Assembly: GCA_017391185.1 (NCBI GenBank)
Contig: JAFOZN010000189.1
Location: 1-12,461 of the forward strand
Origin: Alistipes sp.
GTDB lineage: Bacteria; Bacteroidota; Bacteroidia; Bacteroidales; Rikenellaceae
Direction of reading: 5' to 3'
Length of the DNA: 12,461 nt
A model generated the notes under the pieces. The model searched no databases. It saw only the letters and a list, made by a program, of their open reading frames with translations, and was not told the origin of the DNA. Each line of letters starts with the position of its first letter. Within the stretch, counting starts at the first letter, position 1. The position numbers were made by a program, and so were the translations under genes. Below, in pieces: positions 1 through 6,875 of the stretch.

Positions 1-725
1 AAGAACAGGGCGGTGTTTTCGCCGTTCATGTCGGTGTTGGCAGAGCAGTGCATGGAAGCAATACCCTTCAGGGGCAGGTAGTAGTTCATCATAGAGAACA
101 TACCCTTCTTCATCTCACCACCATACCAAGTGTTGATGATAACCTGCATCTTCTCTGTAAGGTTGAATACAACAGCTGTCTCAGAGTTAAGACCCAACTC
201 CTTGTAGTTCTCAACTTTTGCTTTAGATGCGTTAAGTACTACGAAATCAGGCTCGCCATAGTTTGCAAGCTCCTCCTCTGTAGGACGGATGAACATATTC
301 TTTACAAAGTGTGCCTGCCATGCAACCTCCATGATGAAACGGATCTTAAGACGTGAGTTCTCGTTTGCACCGCAGAAAGTATCAACAACGTAGAGCTTCT
401 TGTTAGAGAGCTCCTTAGAAGCCAATGCCTTCAACTCAGCCCAAGCAGCCTCAGTTACAGGCTTGTTGTCGTTCTTGTACTCCTCAGAAGTCCACCAGAT
501 AGTGTCCTTAGATGTCTCGTCCATTACGAAGAACTTGTCCTTAGGTGAACGACCTGTGTAAACACCTGTCATCACGTTTACTGCGCCCATCTCTGTAACG
601 ACACCCTTGTCGAAACCTGTAAGGCCAGCCTTAGTCTCCTCGCGGAAGAGCTCATCGTAAGATGGATTGTAAACCACCTCAGTAGTACCGGTGATACCGT
701 ACTTTGTCAAATCAATTTTTGCCAT
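1..725 (-). CDS. pckA: Phosphoenolpyruvate carboxykinase (ATP), N-terminal part
   Basis: Not an annotated-length ORF because it runs off the left edge; I translated the minus strand from ATG at 725 and obtained 241 open codons. The enzyme interconverts oxaloacetate + ATP and PEP + CO2 + ADP in the cytosol. In gut Bacteroidota it often runs toward oxaloacetate and succinate fermentation. Visible signatures of the ATP-type family: [15 protein letters not shown] (residues 53–67, with the substrate-binding Arg59), the [15 protein letters not shown] block (117–131), [15 protein letters not shown] (201–215, with the metal-binding lysine region 206–207) and MHCSAN (225–230, His226 a metal ligand in the family). 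The P-loop (GxSGTGKTT) should follow immediately beyond the edge. The gene is divergent from hemW and has its own promoter. Oddity: codons change character over the last ~26 residues (bases 1–80); see findings. Identity is secure. Confidence 0.96.
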   Translation of the reverse strand, partial: MAKIDLTKYGITGTTEVVYNPSYDELFREETKAGLTGFDKGVVTEMGAVNVMTGVYTGRSPKDKFFVMDETSKDTIWWTSEEYKNDNKPVTEAAWAELKALASKELSNKKLYVVDTFCGANENSRLKIRFIMEVAWQAHFVKNMFIRPTEEELANYGEPDFVVLNASKAKVENYKELGLNSETAVVFNLTEKMQVIINTWYGGEMKKGMFSMMNYYLPLKGIASMHCSANTDMNGENTALF

Positions 726-844
726 AGTTTTAAAAATATATTTGAGTTAAACTTCTTCTCTAAAGTCTGTTTGCACTGCTCTTGGAGCTAAAAAACACAA
801 CCTAAAATGGTTAGCCTAAGCTATATGCCCCTACTTCAGCGGTA

Positions 845-875
845 CAAATTTAATTAAACAATCCGAATTGTGAAA
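845..875 (-). promoter_or_regulatory. Probable pckA promoter (Bacteroidota type)
   Basis: Read on the minus strand, bases 852–845 are TAAATTTG, an exact match to the Bacteroidota −7 form TAnnTTTG. Nineteen bases upstream, 875–872 read TTTC, one mismatch from the −33 TTTG element. Transcription would start near 838–840 and give a leader of about 113 nt before ATG 725. The assignment is by motif only. Confidence 0.55.
858..871. repeat. Inverted repeat between the −33 and −7 elements of pckA
   Basis: ACAAT-CCGA-ATTGT is a perfect 5-bp inverted repeat with a 4-base centre. It lies exactly in the spacer of the predicted pckA promoter, where a bound protein would block RNA polymerase. It is short and in AT-rich DNA, so chance is possible. 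No regulator can be named. Confidence 0.3.
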
Positions 876-895
876 GAGTTAACACTAAAAATCGG

Positions 896-914
896 GCAAT
901 TTTTCTAAAATTGC
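896..914. repeat. Perfect 8-bp inverted repeat upstream of pckA
   Basis: GCAATTTT-TCT-AAAATTGC is a perfect 8-bp dyad with a 3-base centre. It sits about 20 bp upstream of the predicted −33 element of pckA. As RNA it would form a tight hairpin; as DNA it looks like an operator. There is no obvious transcript reading through it toward a U-tract, so a regulator-binding site is the better guess, at low confidence. Confidence 0.35.
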
Positions 915-1102
915 GCTATCGGTGTTGTAAAACTCTGTAAATCAGCGCATAATTCAATGTTATTAAATTGTGAATTTTTAATATGCGGGCTCATTTTTCC
1001 CTCTTCTATTCCGTTATTCTTTTGTCGGTTTGATTTCTTACCACAGAATGTGCCGAAAACGGTGTTGAACTTTAAAATTGAATAATAAATATTGTATATC
1101 TA

Positions 1103-1132
1103 TTGTTGTGTTGTCTTTTTTGGTTAATTTTG
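1103..1132 (+). promoter_or_regulatory. Probable hemW promoter (Bacteroidota type)
   Basis: TTG at 1103–1105, a 19-base spacer, then TAATTTTG at 1125–1132, an exact TAnnTTTG −7 element. Transcription would start around 1137–1140. That leaves a 5' UTR of about 40 nt to ATG 1182 but only about 18 nt to the alternative GTG at 1158. Motif-based only. Confidence 0.55.
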
Positions 1133-1181
1133 CGCTCCTGCCCTCGTTGTTGATTGGGTGGTGGAAGATTTTTTTTGGATT

Positions 1182-2294
1182 ATGGCTGGACTCTATTTTC
1201 ATATACCATTTTGTAAGAGAATTTGCTCTTATTGTGACTTCTTTCGTGTGGCTGAGTTGAGTTATCTACCCTCTGTGGTTGAGGCGATGCATTGCGAGTT
1301 GGAGGAGCAGCGCGAATTTTTGCATGACAAGCGTATTGAGACCATATATTTCGGTGGTGGGACTCCATCTTTGCTCTCCCCTAAGGAGCTTCAGCGGTTG
1401 ATTGACCACGCTTCGGAGCTCTTCGATTGCCGAGAAGTAGGTGAGATTACCGTAGAGGCTAATCCCGATGATGTGAGTGACGAGTGGGCGGAGCAACTCG
1501 CTAAGACGCAGATTAATAGGGTGAGTTTGGGTGTGCAGTCTTTCGATGATGGAGAGCTGAAATTTATGAATCGCCGACACTCGGCTCAAGATGCTGCTGA
1601 GGCAGTTAGAAGAGTGCAAAGGGCTGGGATTTCTAACATCACGATTGACCTGATCTTTGGCGTAGATGGTTATGGTGATGCTGTGCTCGAAAACAGTATT
1701 GCTCAGGCGCTGGAGTTGGGTGTGCAACATATCTCGGCCTATCATTTGACTATCGAGCCCAATACGGCTTTTGGTAGGCGCAGGGAGCGTGGCCTGATGC
1801 GTGAGGTGGATGAGGAGCAGAGCGAAAAGGAGTTTAGATTGATGCATGAAAGGCTTACGGCTGCGGGGTATGAGCATTATGAGGTTTCTAATTTTGCGCT
1901 ACCTACTTATCGGGCCAAACATAACTCCTCGTATTGGCATGGGGTGGAGTATTTGGGTATCGGTGCGGGGGCCCACTCCTACAATGGCGAGATGAGACAT
2001 TACTCTGAGCAGAGTGTGGTGGAATATATTAAGTCAAGAGAGTATGTCGAGGAGCAACTCTCAGATATAGACCATTTTAATGAGTATGTGATGACTTCGC
2101 TCAGGTGCGCTGAGGGTATATCTTTGGATTATCTTAAGGAGCGTTTCGGAGAGCCTTCGGCAGATAGGGTTTTGCGTCTTGCTCAAGGCTGGATTGAGTC
2201 AGAAGATTTGCGTTTTGATGCGGGGCGCTTATTCATTCCGGCTGAGCGTTTTATGATTTCCGATGCGGTGATAGAGTCTCTTTTTGAGGTGTAA
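1182..2294 (+). CDS. hemW: HemW-like radical SAM heme chaperone
   Basis: A 370-residue radical SAM protein of the HemN/HemW family. The family was long annotated as oxygen-independent coproporphyrinogen III oxidase, but HemW members are heme-binding proteins that deliver heme to acceptor proteins. Seen in order: HIPFCKRICSYCDF (7–20), the CxxxCxxC iron–sulfur triad at Cys11/15/18; YFGGGTPS (56–63), the SAM-binding glycine motif; VEANPDD (91–97); SLGVQSF (115–121); HYEVSNFA (232–239); and HNSSYW (247–252), matching HNxxYW, a hallmark of HemW. The C-terminal part resembles the HemW accessory domain. I chose ATG 1182 because family members begin MAGLYxHIPFC; the open frame extends upstream to a GTG at 1158. 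The segment after DLIFG reads VDGYGD, where relatives usually have a Pro-Gly turn. Codon use is less biased than in the glycogen genes. It is a single gene, divergent from pckA, with no strong terminator after it. Confidence 0.92.
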   Translation: MAGLYFHIPFCKRICSYCDFFRVAELSYLPSVVEAMHCELEEQREFLHDKRIETIYFGGGTPSLLSPKELQRLIDHASELFDCREVGEITVEANPDDVSDEWAEQLAKTQINRVSLGVQSFDDGELKFMNRRHSAQDAAEAVRRVQRAGISNITIDLIFGVDGYGDAVLENSIAQALELGVQHISAYHLTIEPNTAFGRRRERGLMREVDEEQSEKEFRLMHERLTAAGYEHYEVSNFALPTYRAKHNSSYWHGVEYLGIGAGAHSYNGEMRHYSEQSVVEYIKSREYVEEQLSDIDHFNEYVMTSLRCAEGISLDYLKERFGEPSADRVLRLAQGWIESEDLRFDAGRLFIPAERFMISDAVIESLFEV

Positions 2295-2312
2295 TTACTA
2301 AATTTTATTAAT

Positions 2313-2330
2313 TTATTGTTAAATAATTTT
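2313..2330 (+). terminator. Weak hairpin after hemW (doubtful terminator)
   Basis: TTATT-GTTA-AATAA followed by TTTT lies about 20 bases after the hemW stop. The 5-bp stem is entirely A/T and would be very unstable, so this is at best a poor terminator. Nothing better is visible before the next promoter. Confidence 0.15.
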
Positions 2331-2359
2331 AAAAACTCTCTGAATTGTGTTCTAAAATG

Positions 2360-2389
2360 CTGAAATATAAATATAAAGTGTTATCTTTG
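2360..2389 (+). promoter_or_regulatory. Probable promoter of the glycogen synthase–phosphorylase gene
   Basis: TATCTTTG at 2382–2389 is an exact TAnnTTTG −7 element. The matching −33 position (around 2360–2362, CTG) is poor. Transcription from about 2395 gives a leader of roughly 58 nt to ATG 2455. The strong codon bias of the gene suggests high expression, which may need an activator given the weak −33 element. That is inference. Confidence 0.5.
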
Positions 2390-2454
2390 CCGCGCTTTAG
2401 AGCAAATTCGTATTTCCTTGACTTCTATAGCAAGAAACAATTAATACATAAACT

Positions 2455-5400
2455 ATGAAAATTAATAATCAGATGCCCGATCATCTTTTTGAGGTGAGTT
2501 GGGAGGTATGCAACAAGGTAGGTGGCATCCACACAGTGCTTGCGACTAAGGCCTTGACTGTTACCAAGAAGATGAGCGGTAACTATATCGTTATCGGTCC
2601 AGATCTTATGCAGGAGCGATCAAACCCTGAGTTTGAGGCTGATGATACATTGATGCCAGCATGGCGTGAGAGCCTCTATGAGGAGGGTATCCGTATCCGT
2701 ATGGGCCGTTGGAATGTAGAGGGTAAGCCTATCGCTATTTTGATCGACTTCAAGTCGTTGATCTCTCAGAAGGATGAGGTTTTGAAGCACCTTTGGGAGG
2801 ATTATCACGTTGACTCTATCTCTGGTCAGTGGGATTACGTTGAGCCTGTATTGTTCGGTTACGTTGCAGGTCAGGTAATCAAGTCATATGTTGAGAATGT
2901 GGCTAAGTCGGCAGATAAGGTTGTAGCTCACTTCCATGAGTGGATGACTGCTTCGGGTGGTTTGTACTTGCGTAAGTATTCTCCATACGTGGCAACTGTA
3001 TTCTCTACACATGCTACCGTAGCAGGTCGTTGCATCGCAGGTAACGGTTTGTCACTCTACGCTGATCTTCACAAGTTCAACGCAGATGATTTGGCTCGCC
3101 GTTTCAACGTGACAGCTAAACACTCTATTGAGAAGGCTGCAGCTATGTATCACGATGCGTTCCTTACAGTGAGCGATATTACAGCCAACGAGTGTAAGTA
3201 TCTCTTGGGCCGTGAGGTTACTCACATCACACCTAACGGTTTCGAGAATGACTTCGTTTGGAAGGGTGAGGAGTTTGATCAGAAGCGTGCTGAGGCTCGT
3301 AAGTCTATGATCGAGGTTGCTGAGGCTTGCTTGGATCACAAGTTTGCTAAGGAGCCACTCATTATCGGTACAAGCGGTCGCTATGAGTTCCGCAACAAGG
3401 GCTTGGATATCTTCATGGAGTCTTTGAAGCGTTTGGCAACATATAACTTGGATCGTGAGATTTTGGCTTACGTTATGGTTCCAGCTGCTAACAATGGTGC
3501 ACGTGCTGATTTGGTTCGTCACTTGGCAGATAAGTCAAACTCTATCGATGCTTCACAGTGGAAGTTCTCTACTCACTACTTGGATAACGAGGAGTGGGAT
3601 CCTATCACACGCACTATCAAGGGCAGCGTATTGGAGAGCGCAAACTCTAAGGTGAAGGTTATCTTCGTTCCATCATACCTCAAGGGTGATGATGGCGTAT
3701 TCAATAAGAACTATTATGAGTTGCTCGTAGGTCTTGATCTTACAGCATTCCCATCATACTATGAGCCATGGGGCTACACTCCACTTGAGTCAGTAGCATT
3801 CTCAGTGCCTACAATCACATCTAACCTCTCAGGTTTCGGTGCTTGGGCAACTAAGCTCTCTAACAACTTGGGCGTAGAGGTTATCCGCCGTGAGGAGAAC
3901 AACGATCTCTACACCGTACAGCAGATCGTAGATGCTACGTTGCGTTATATGCAGCTCAATGAGCAGGAGATGGTGGAGATCCGCCGCTCTTCTTTGGAGG
4001 TTTCAGAGCACGCTTTGTGGAAGAACTTCTTCAAGTACTATGAGGCTGCTTATGCAGAGGCTATGGAGAATGCTGTTGCACGTGCCAACAATGGTGCTGC
4101 AATAGATGGTGGTAGCTACACCGAGCAGATTAACTTCGTACGTCAGCAGCTTACATCTAACAAGCCTGCTTGGCATCGTATGATGGTCGAGAAGCGTTTG
4201 CCTTCACGCCTTAGCGCATTGGAGACAATCTCTCGCAACCTCTGGTGGTGCTGGACTCAGTCAGCAAAGGATCTCTTCGAGTCTATCGATAGCGAGTTGT
4301 GGAATGCAGTAGATCGCAACCCAATCGCTTTGATCGACAAGCTCCCATTGGAGCGCATCAACGAGTTGGAGAAGGATGAGAAGTTCCTCGCTCAGTTGGA
4401 TGCAGTAGATGCTCAGCTCAAGGAGTATATGGCAGAGAAGCCAAGCGCAGAGAGCGCAAAGGTTGCTTACTTCTCTATGGAGTATGGTTTGCACTCATCG
4501 CTTAAGATCTACTCTGGTGGTTTGGGTATCTTGGCTGGTGACTACCTCAAGGAGGCATCAGATAAGAATGTGCCTATGGCAGCCGTAGGTCTCTTGTACC
4601 GTTACGGATACTTTACTCAGCAGCTCTCGGCTCAGGGTAGCCAGGTAGCTACTTATGAGGCTCAGAACTTCTCTAAGTTGCCTATCTCTCCAGTACGTGA
4701 CGAGAACGGTAACTGGGTATCTATCCAGGTGGCTTTCCCAGGTCGTACATTGTCGGCTCGCGTTTGGAAGTGCCAGGTAGGTCGTACAGATCTCTTCCTT
4801 TTGGATACAGATTATGAGGCAAACCGCGAGGAGGATCGTCAGATCACATACTACCTCTATGGTGGTGATTGGGAGAACCGCTTGAAGCAGGAGCTCTTGC
4901 TCGGCGTAGGTGGTATCCGTGCGTTGGTTAAGATGGGCATCAAGCAGGAGGTTTACCACTGCAACGAGGGTCACGCAGCATTTATCGGTTTGGAGCGTTG
5001 CCGCAACCTTATCTCTAAGAAGCGTTTGTCATTCTCTGAGGCTATGGAGGTTGTTCGTTCATCATCGCTCTTTACAACACATACTCCAGTGCCAGCAGGT
5101 CACGATGCATTCCCAGAGTCTATGATCCGTCAGTATATGTCACACTATCCTGATGTATTGGGTATCACTTGGGAGCAGTTCATCAACTTGGGTAAGACTA
5201 ATCCATCGGATCCTAACGAGCGTTTCTCGATGTCAGTATTGGCATGTAACCTTTCACAGGAGGTTAACGGTGTGAGCTGGTTGCACGGTGAGGTTTCTAA
5301 GGATATCTTGGGTAACATGTGGCCAGGATACTTCAAGAACGAGTTGCATATCGGTTATGTAACAAATGGCGTTCACTTCCCAACATGGGTTGCTTCGAAC

Positions 5401-6702
5401 CTTCGCCGTTTGTACGAGCGTTACTTCCCAGAGGGCTTCAACAAGCACGTATATGATATCCCTGAGTGGCAGGGTGTTCACCGTATCGATGACAAGGAGT
5501 TGTGGCAGGAGCGTATCGCACTCAAGGAGCGTTTGATTAACCACATCCGCAAGCGTTATAGCGATCCAAAGCAGGTACGTTGCGAGTCTCCACGTCAGAT
5601 GGTACAGGTTGTTGAGCGTATCCGTCCTGATGTATTGACAATCGGTTTTGCTCGCCGTTTTGCGACATATAAGCGTGCTCACTTGCTCTTCACTAACTTG
5701 GAGCGTTTGTCTGCACTTGTAAATAATAAGGAGCGTCCTGTACAGTTTATCTTCGCAGGTAAGGCTCACCCACATGATAAGCCAGGTCAGGATTTGATCA
5801 AGCGTATCGTGGAGGTATCATCAATGCCAGAGTTTGTAGGTAAGATTATCTTCTTGCAGAACTACGATATGGAGCTTGCACGCCGCATGGTTCAGGGTGT
5901 TGATGTATGGTTGAATACTCCTACACGTCCTTTGGAGGCTTCAGGTACATCAGGCGAGAAGTGCGTGATGAACGGTGTAATGCAGTTCTCAGTACTCGAT
6001 GGCTGGTGGGTAGAGGGCTACAAGGAGGGAGCTGGTTGGATGCTTCCTATGGAGCGTTCGTTCGCCGATCAGCGATTCCAGGATGAGTTGGATGCAGAGA
6101 TGATCTACAACACTATCGAGGATCAGATCGTACCTTTATATTATGATGTAGCAGAGGATGGCATTCCACACCGTTGGGTTGATGCAGTGAAGAAGTGTGT
6201 TGCTGATATCGCTTCTAACTTCACAACTAACCGCATGCTCATCGACTATGAGGATCGTTTCTACAACAAGCTCAAGGTTCGTAAGGAGGAGATGATCTCT
6301 AACAACTTCCGCATGGCTCGCGAGATGGCAGCATGGAAGCGTAAGGTTTCTGCCGCTTGGGATGATGTCAAGATCTTGAACACTCAGCGTGTAGAGTTGG
6401 ATAACGAGGCTATCTTCGTAGATAAGAAGTATCTCTATGAGGTTACTTTGGATATCGCAAGCCTTTCGGCTGAGGATCTTGGTGTAGAGTTGGTTGTAGC
6501 TAAGCAGATCGAGTCTGGAGAGGCTGTAAATGTAGTAGCTACTAAGCAGTTGGCTGTTAAGAGTGTAGAGGGCCAGAAGGTTACCTTCTCTATCGACTAT
6601 ACTCCAGAGCGTACAGGCTCGTTCGATGTAGCATTGCGTGTATATCCTAAGAATGACCGCTTGCCACACCGCATGGACTTCGCCCTTGTAAAGTGGGCAT
6701 AA
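2455..6702 (+). CDS. Glycogen synthase (GT3)–alpha-glucan phosphorylase (GT35) fusion
   Basis: A 1415-residue cytosolic protein joining two opposed activities. Residues ~1–545 are a eukaryote-like GT3 glycogen synthase: FEVSWEVCNKVGGIHTV near the N-terminus, GRYEFRNKGLD (308–318) and FPSYYEPWGYTPLES with the catalytic E-x7-E pair Glu437/Glu445. The arginine cluster that binds glucose-6-phosphate in fungal and animal enzymes is not seen. Residues ~546–582 are a linker. From ~583 comes a DUF3417-like start (LETISRNLWWCW, 589–600), then a phosphorylase of the short alpha-glucan type: YSGGLGILAGD (686–696), HCNEGHAAF (835–843), FARRFATYKRA (1065–1075, phosphate-site region) and EASGTSGEK with the predicted PLP lysine Lys1169. 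The last ~90 residues are a beta-rich tail seen in this phosphorylase family. Both active sites look intact. The donor is probably UDP- or ADP-glucose; sequence alone does not decide. Codon use is uniform across the junction, which argues against misassembly. ATG 2455 fits the GT3 N-terminus. Confidence 0.93.
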   Translation: MKINNQMPDHLFEVSWEVCNKVGGIHTVLATKALTVTKKMSGNYIVIGPDLMQERSNPEFEADDTLMPAWRESLYEEGIRIRMGRWNVEGKPIAILIDFKSLISQKDEVLKHLWEDYHVDSISGQWDYVEPVLFGYVAGQVIKSYVENVAKSADKVVAHFHEWMTASGGLYLRKYSPYVATVFSTHATVAGRCIAGNGLSLYADLHKFNADDLARRFNVTAKHSIEKAAAMYHDAFLTVSDITANECKYLLGREVTHITPNGFENDFVWKGEEFDQKRAEARKSMIEVAEACLDHKFAKEPLIIGTSGRYEFRNKGLDIFMESLKRLATYNLDREILAYVMVPAANNGARADLVRHLADKSNSIDASQWKFSTHYLDNEEWDPITRTIKGSVLESANSKVKVIFVPSYLKGDDGVFNKNYYELLVGLDLTAFPSYYEPWGYTPLESVAFSVPTITSNLSGFGAWATKLSNNLGVEVIRREENNDLYTVQQIVDATLRYMQLNEQEMVEIRRSSLEVSEHALWKNFFKYYEAAYAEAMENAVARANNGAAIDGGSYTEQINFVRQQLTSNKPAWHRMMVEKRLPSRLSALETISRNLWWCWTQSAKDLFESIDSELWNAVDRNPIALIDKLPLERINELEKDEKFLAQLDAVDAQLKEYMAEKPSAESAKVAYFSMEYGLHSSLKIYSGGLGILAGDYLKEASDKNVPMAAVGLLYRYGYFTQQLSAQGSQVATYEAQNFSKLPISPVRDENGNWVSIQVAFPGRTLSARVWKCQVGRTDLFLLDTDYEANREEDRQITYYLYGGDWENRLKQELLLGVGGIRALVKMGIKQEVYHCNEGHAAFIGLERCRNLISKKRLSFSEAMEVVRSSSLFTTHTPVPAGHDAFPESMIRQYMSHYPDVLGITWEQFINLGKTNPSDPNERFSMSVLACNLSQEVNGVSWLHGEVSKDILGNMWPGYFKNELHIGYVTNGVHFPTWVASNLRRLYERYFPEGFNKHVYDIPEWQGVHRIDDKELWQERIALKERLINHIRKRYSDPKQVRCESPRQMVQVVERIRPDVLTIGFARRFATYKRAHLLFTNLERLSALVNNKERPVQFIFAGKAHPHDKPGQDLIKRIVEVSSMPEFVGKIIFLQNYDMELARRMVQGVDVWLNTPTRPLEASGTSGEKCVMNGVMQFSVLDGWWVEGYKEGAGWMLPMERSFADQRFQDELDAEMIYNTIEDQIVPLYYDVAEDGIPHRWVDAVKKCVADIASNFTTNRMLIDYEDRFYNKLKVRKEEMISNNFRMAREMAAWKRKVSAAWDDVKILNTQRVELDNEAIFVDKKYLYEVTLDIASLSAEDLGVELVVAKQIESGEAVNVVATKQLAVKSVEGQKVTFSIDYTPERTGSFDVALRVYPKNDRLPHRMDFALVKWA

Positions 6703-6720
6703 ATCTATAATCTCTCGACA

Positions 6721-6747
6721 TGTCCGAGTGGGTTCTCCACTCGGACA
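6721..6747 (+). terminator. Strong hairpin after the fusion gene, without U-tract
   Basis: TGTCCGAGTGG-GTTCT-CCACTCGGACA is a perfect 11-bp stem with a 5-base loop, 18 bases after the stop codon. The flanks (CGAC before, GTCG after) could extend it. It is followed by AAAG rather than a run of T, so it is not a classical intrinsic terminator. It may protect the upstream mRNA 3' end, act with a factor, or attenuate read-through into the debranching gene. Confidence 0.55.
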
Positions 6748-6770
6748 AAGTCGGAGTTTAGGGATAAAAT

Positions 6771-6792
6771 CAGACGATAGTCTGTTTCTTTT
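6771..6792 (+). terminator. Second small hairpin with T-rich tail
   Basis: CAGAC-GATA-GTCTG is a 5-bp stem with a 4-base loop, followed at once by TTTCTTTT. On its own it is a modest intrinsic terminator. With the stronger hairpin 24 bases upstream it could end most transcripts from the fusion gene. Confidence 0.4.
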
Positions 6793-6812
6793 AGATATTT
6801 TTCGTAAAAAAG

Positions 6813-6843
6813 TTGGGTGTTGTTAAAAGTTTTATTAATTTTA
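6813..6843 (+). promoter_or_regulatory. Candidate promoter of the debranching–GT4–GH57 unit
   Basis: TTG at 6813–6815, a 20-base spacer, then TAATTTTA at 6836–6843, one mismatch (final A for G) from the −7 form TAnnTTTG. A start near 6850 would leave a leader of about 25 nt to ATG 6876. It overlaps the upstream extension of the reading frame that begins with TTG 6813, which is one reason to prefer the ATG. Confidence 0.4.
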
Positions 6844-6875
6844 CTACACTTAAACAATATTTCAAAAACTTTAAT

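Larger units (their letters stand above)
726..1181. other. Divergent intergenic region between pckA and hemW
   Basis: This is 456 bases without a credible gene. It is AT-rich and holds, from left to right: a pckA leader of roughly 110 nt, the pckA promoter (minus strand), two perfect inverted repeats (858–871 and 896–914), a stretch at about 915–1080 where I see no strong signal, and the hemW promoter (plus strand). The leader has only short weak stems, such as GCTC/GAGC around 779–789, and I recognise no known riboswitch in it. A hydrophobic reading frame starting with TTG at 1078 overlaps the hemW promoter and start and is not supported as a gene. Confidence 0.7.

Noticed and set aside
48..356. 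Plus-strand 102-codon frame at the left edge
   Set aside because: It is antisense to pckA, whose minus-strand translation matches the PEP carboxykinase family throughout.
1158..1181. Eight-codon N-terminal extension of HemW from GTG 1158
   Set aside because: The family begins at the MAGLYxHIPFC motif, and the extension would leave a leader of only about 18 nt after the predicted promoter.
1078..1260. Plus-strand frame encoding a hydrophobic 60-residue peptide
   Set aside because: It begins with TTG, overlaps the hemW promoter and the first codons of hemW in another frame, and its hydrophobicity comes from T-rich promoter DNA.
1266..1877. 203-codon minus-strand frame within hemW
   Set aside because: Shadow of hemW on the opposite strand; the product has no recognisable motif and the sense frame carries clear radical SAM signatures.
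4090..4205. Possibility that the fusion is two genes with a lost stop or a misassembly
   Set aside because: The linker has no frameshift signature, codon use is the same on both sides, and there is no internal promoter or start context; both domains are otherwise complete.
5254..5775. 173-codon minus-strand frame within the phosphorylase half (and similar ones at 3052–3522, 4558–4974 and 6136–6669)
   Set aside because: Long antisense frames are expected where the sense gene uses GAG, AAG and CGT almost exclusively, since these give few antisense stops. No motifs.
6813..6875. 21-codon N-terminal extension of the debranching enzyme from TTG 6813
   Set aside because: It overlaps a candidate promoter, starts with a rare codon and is AT-rich; ATG 6876 fits the family better.
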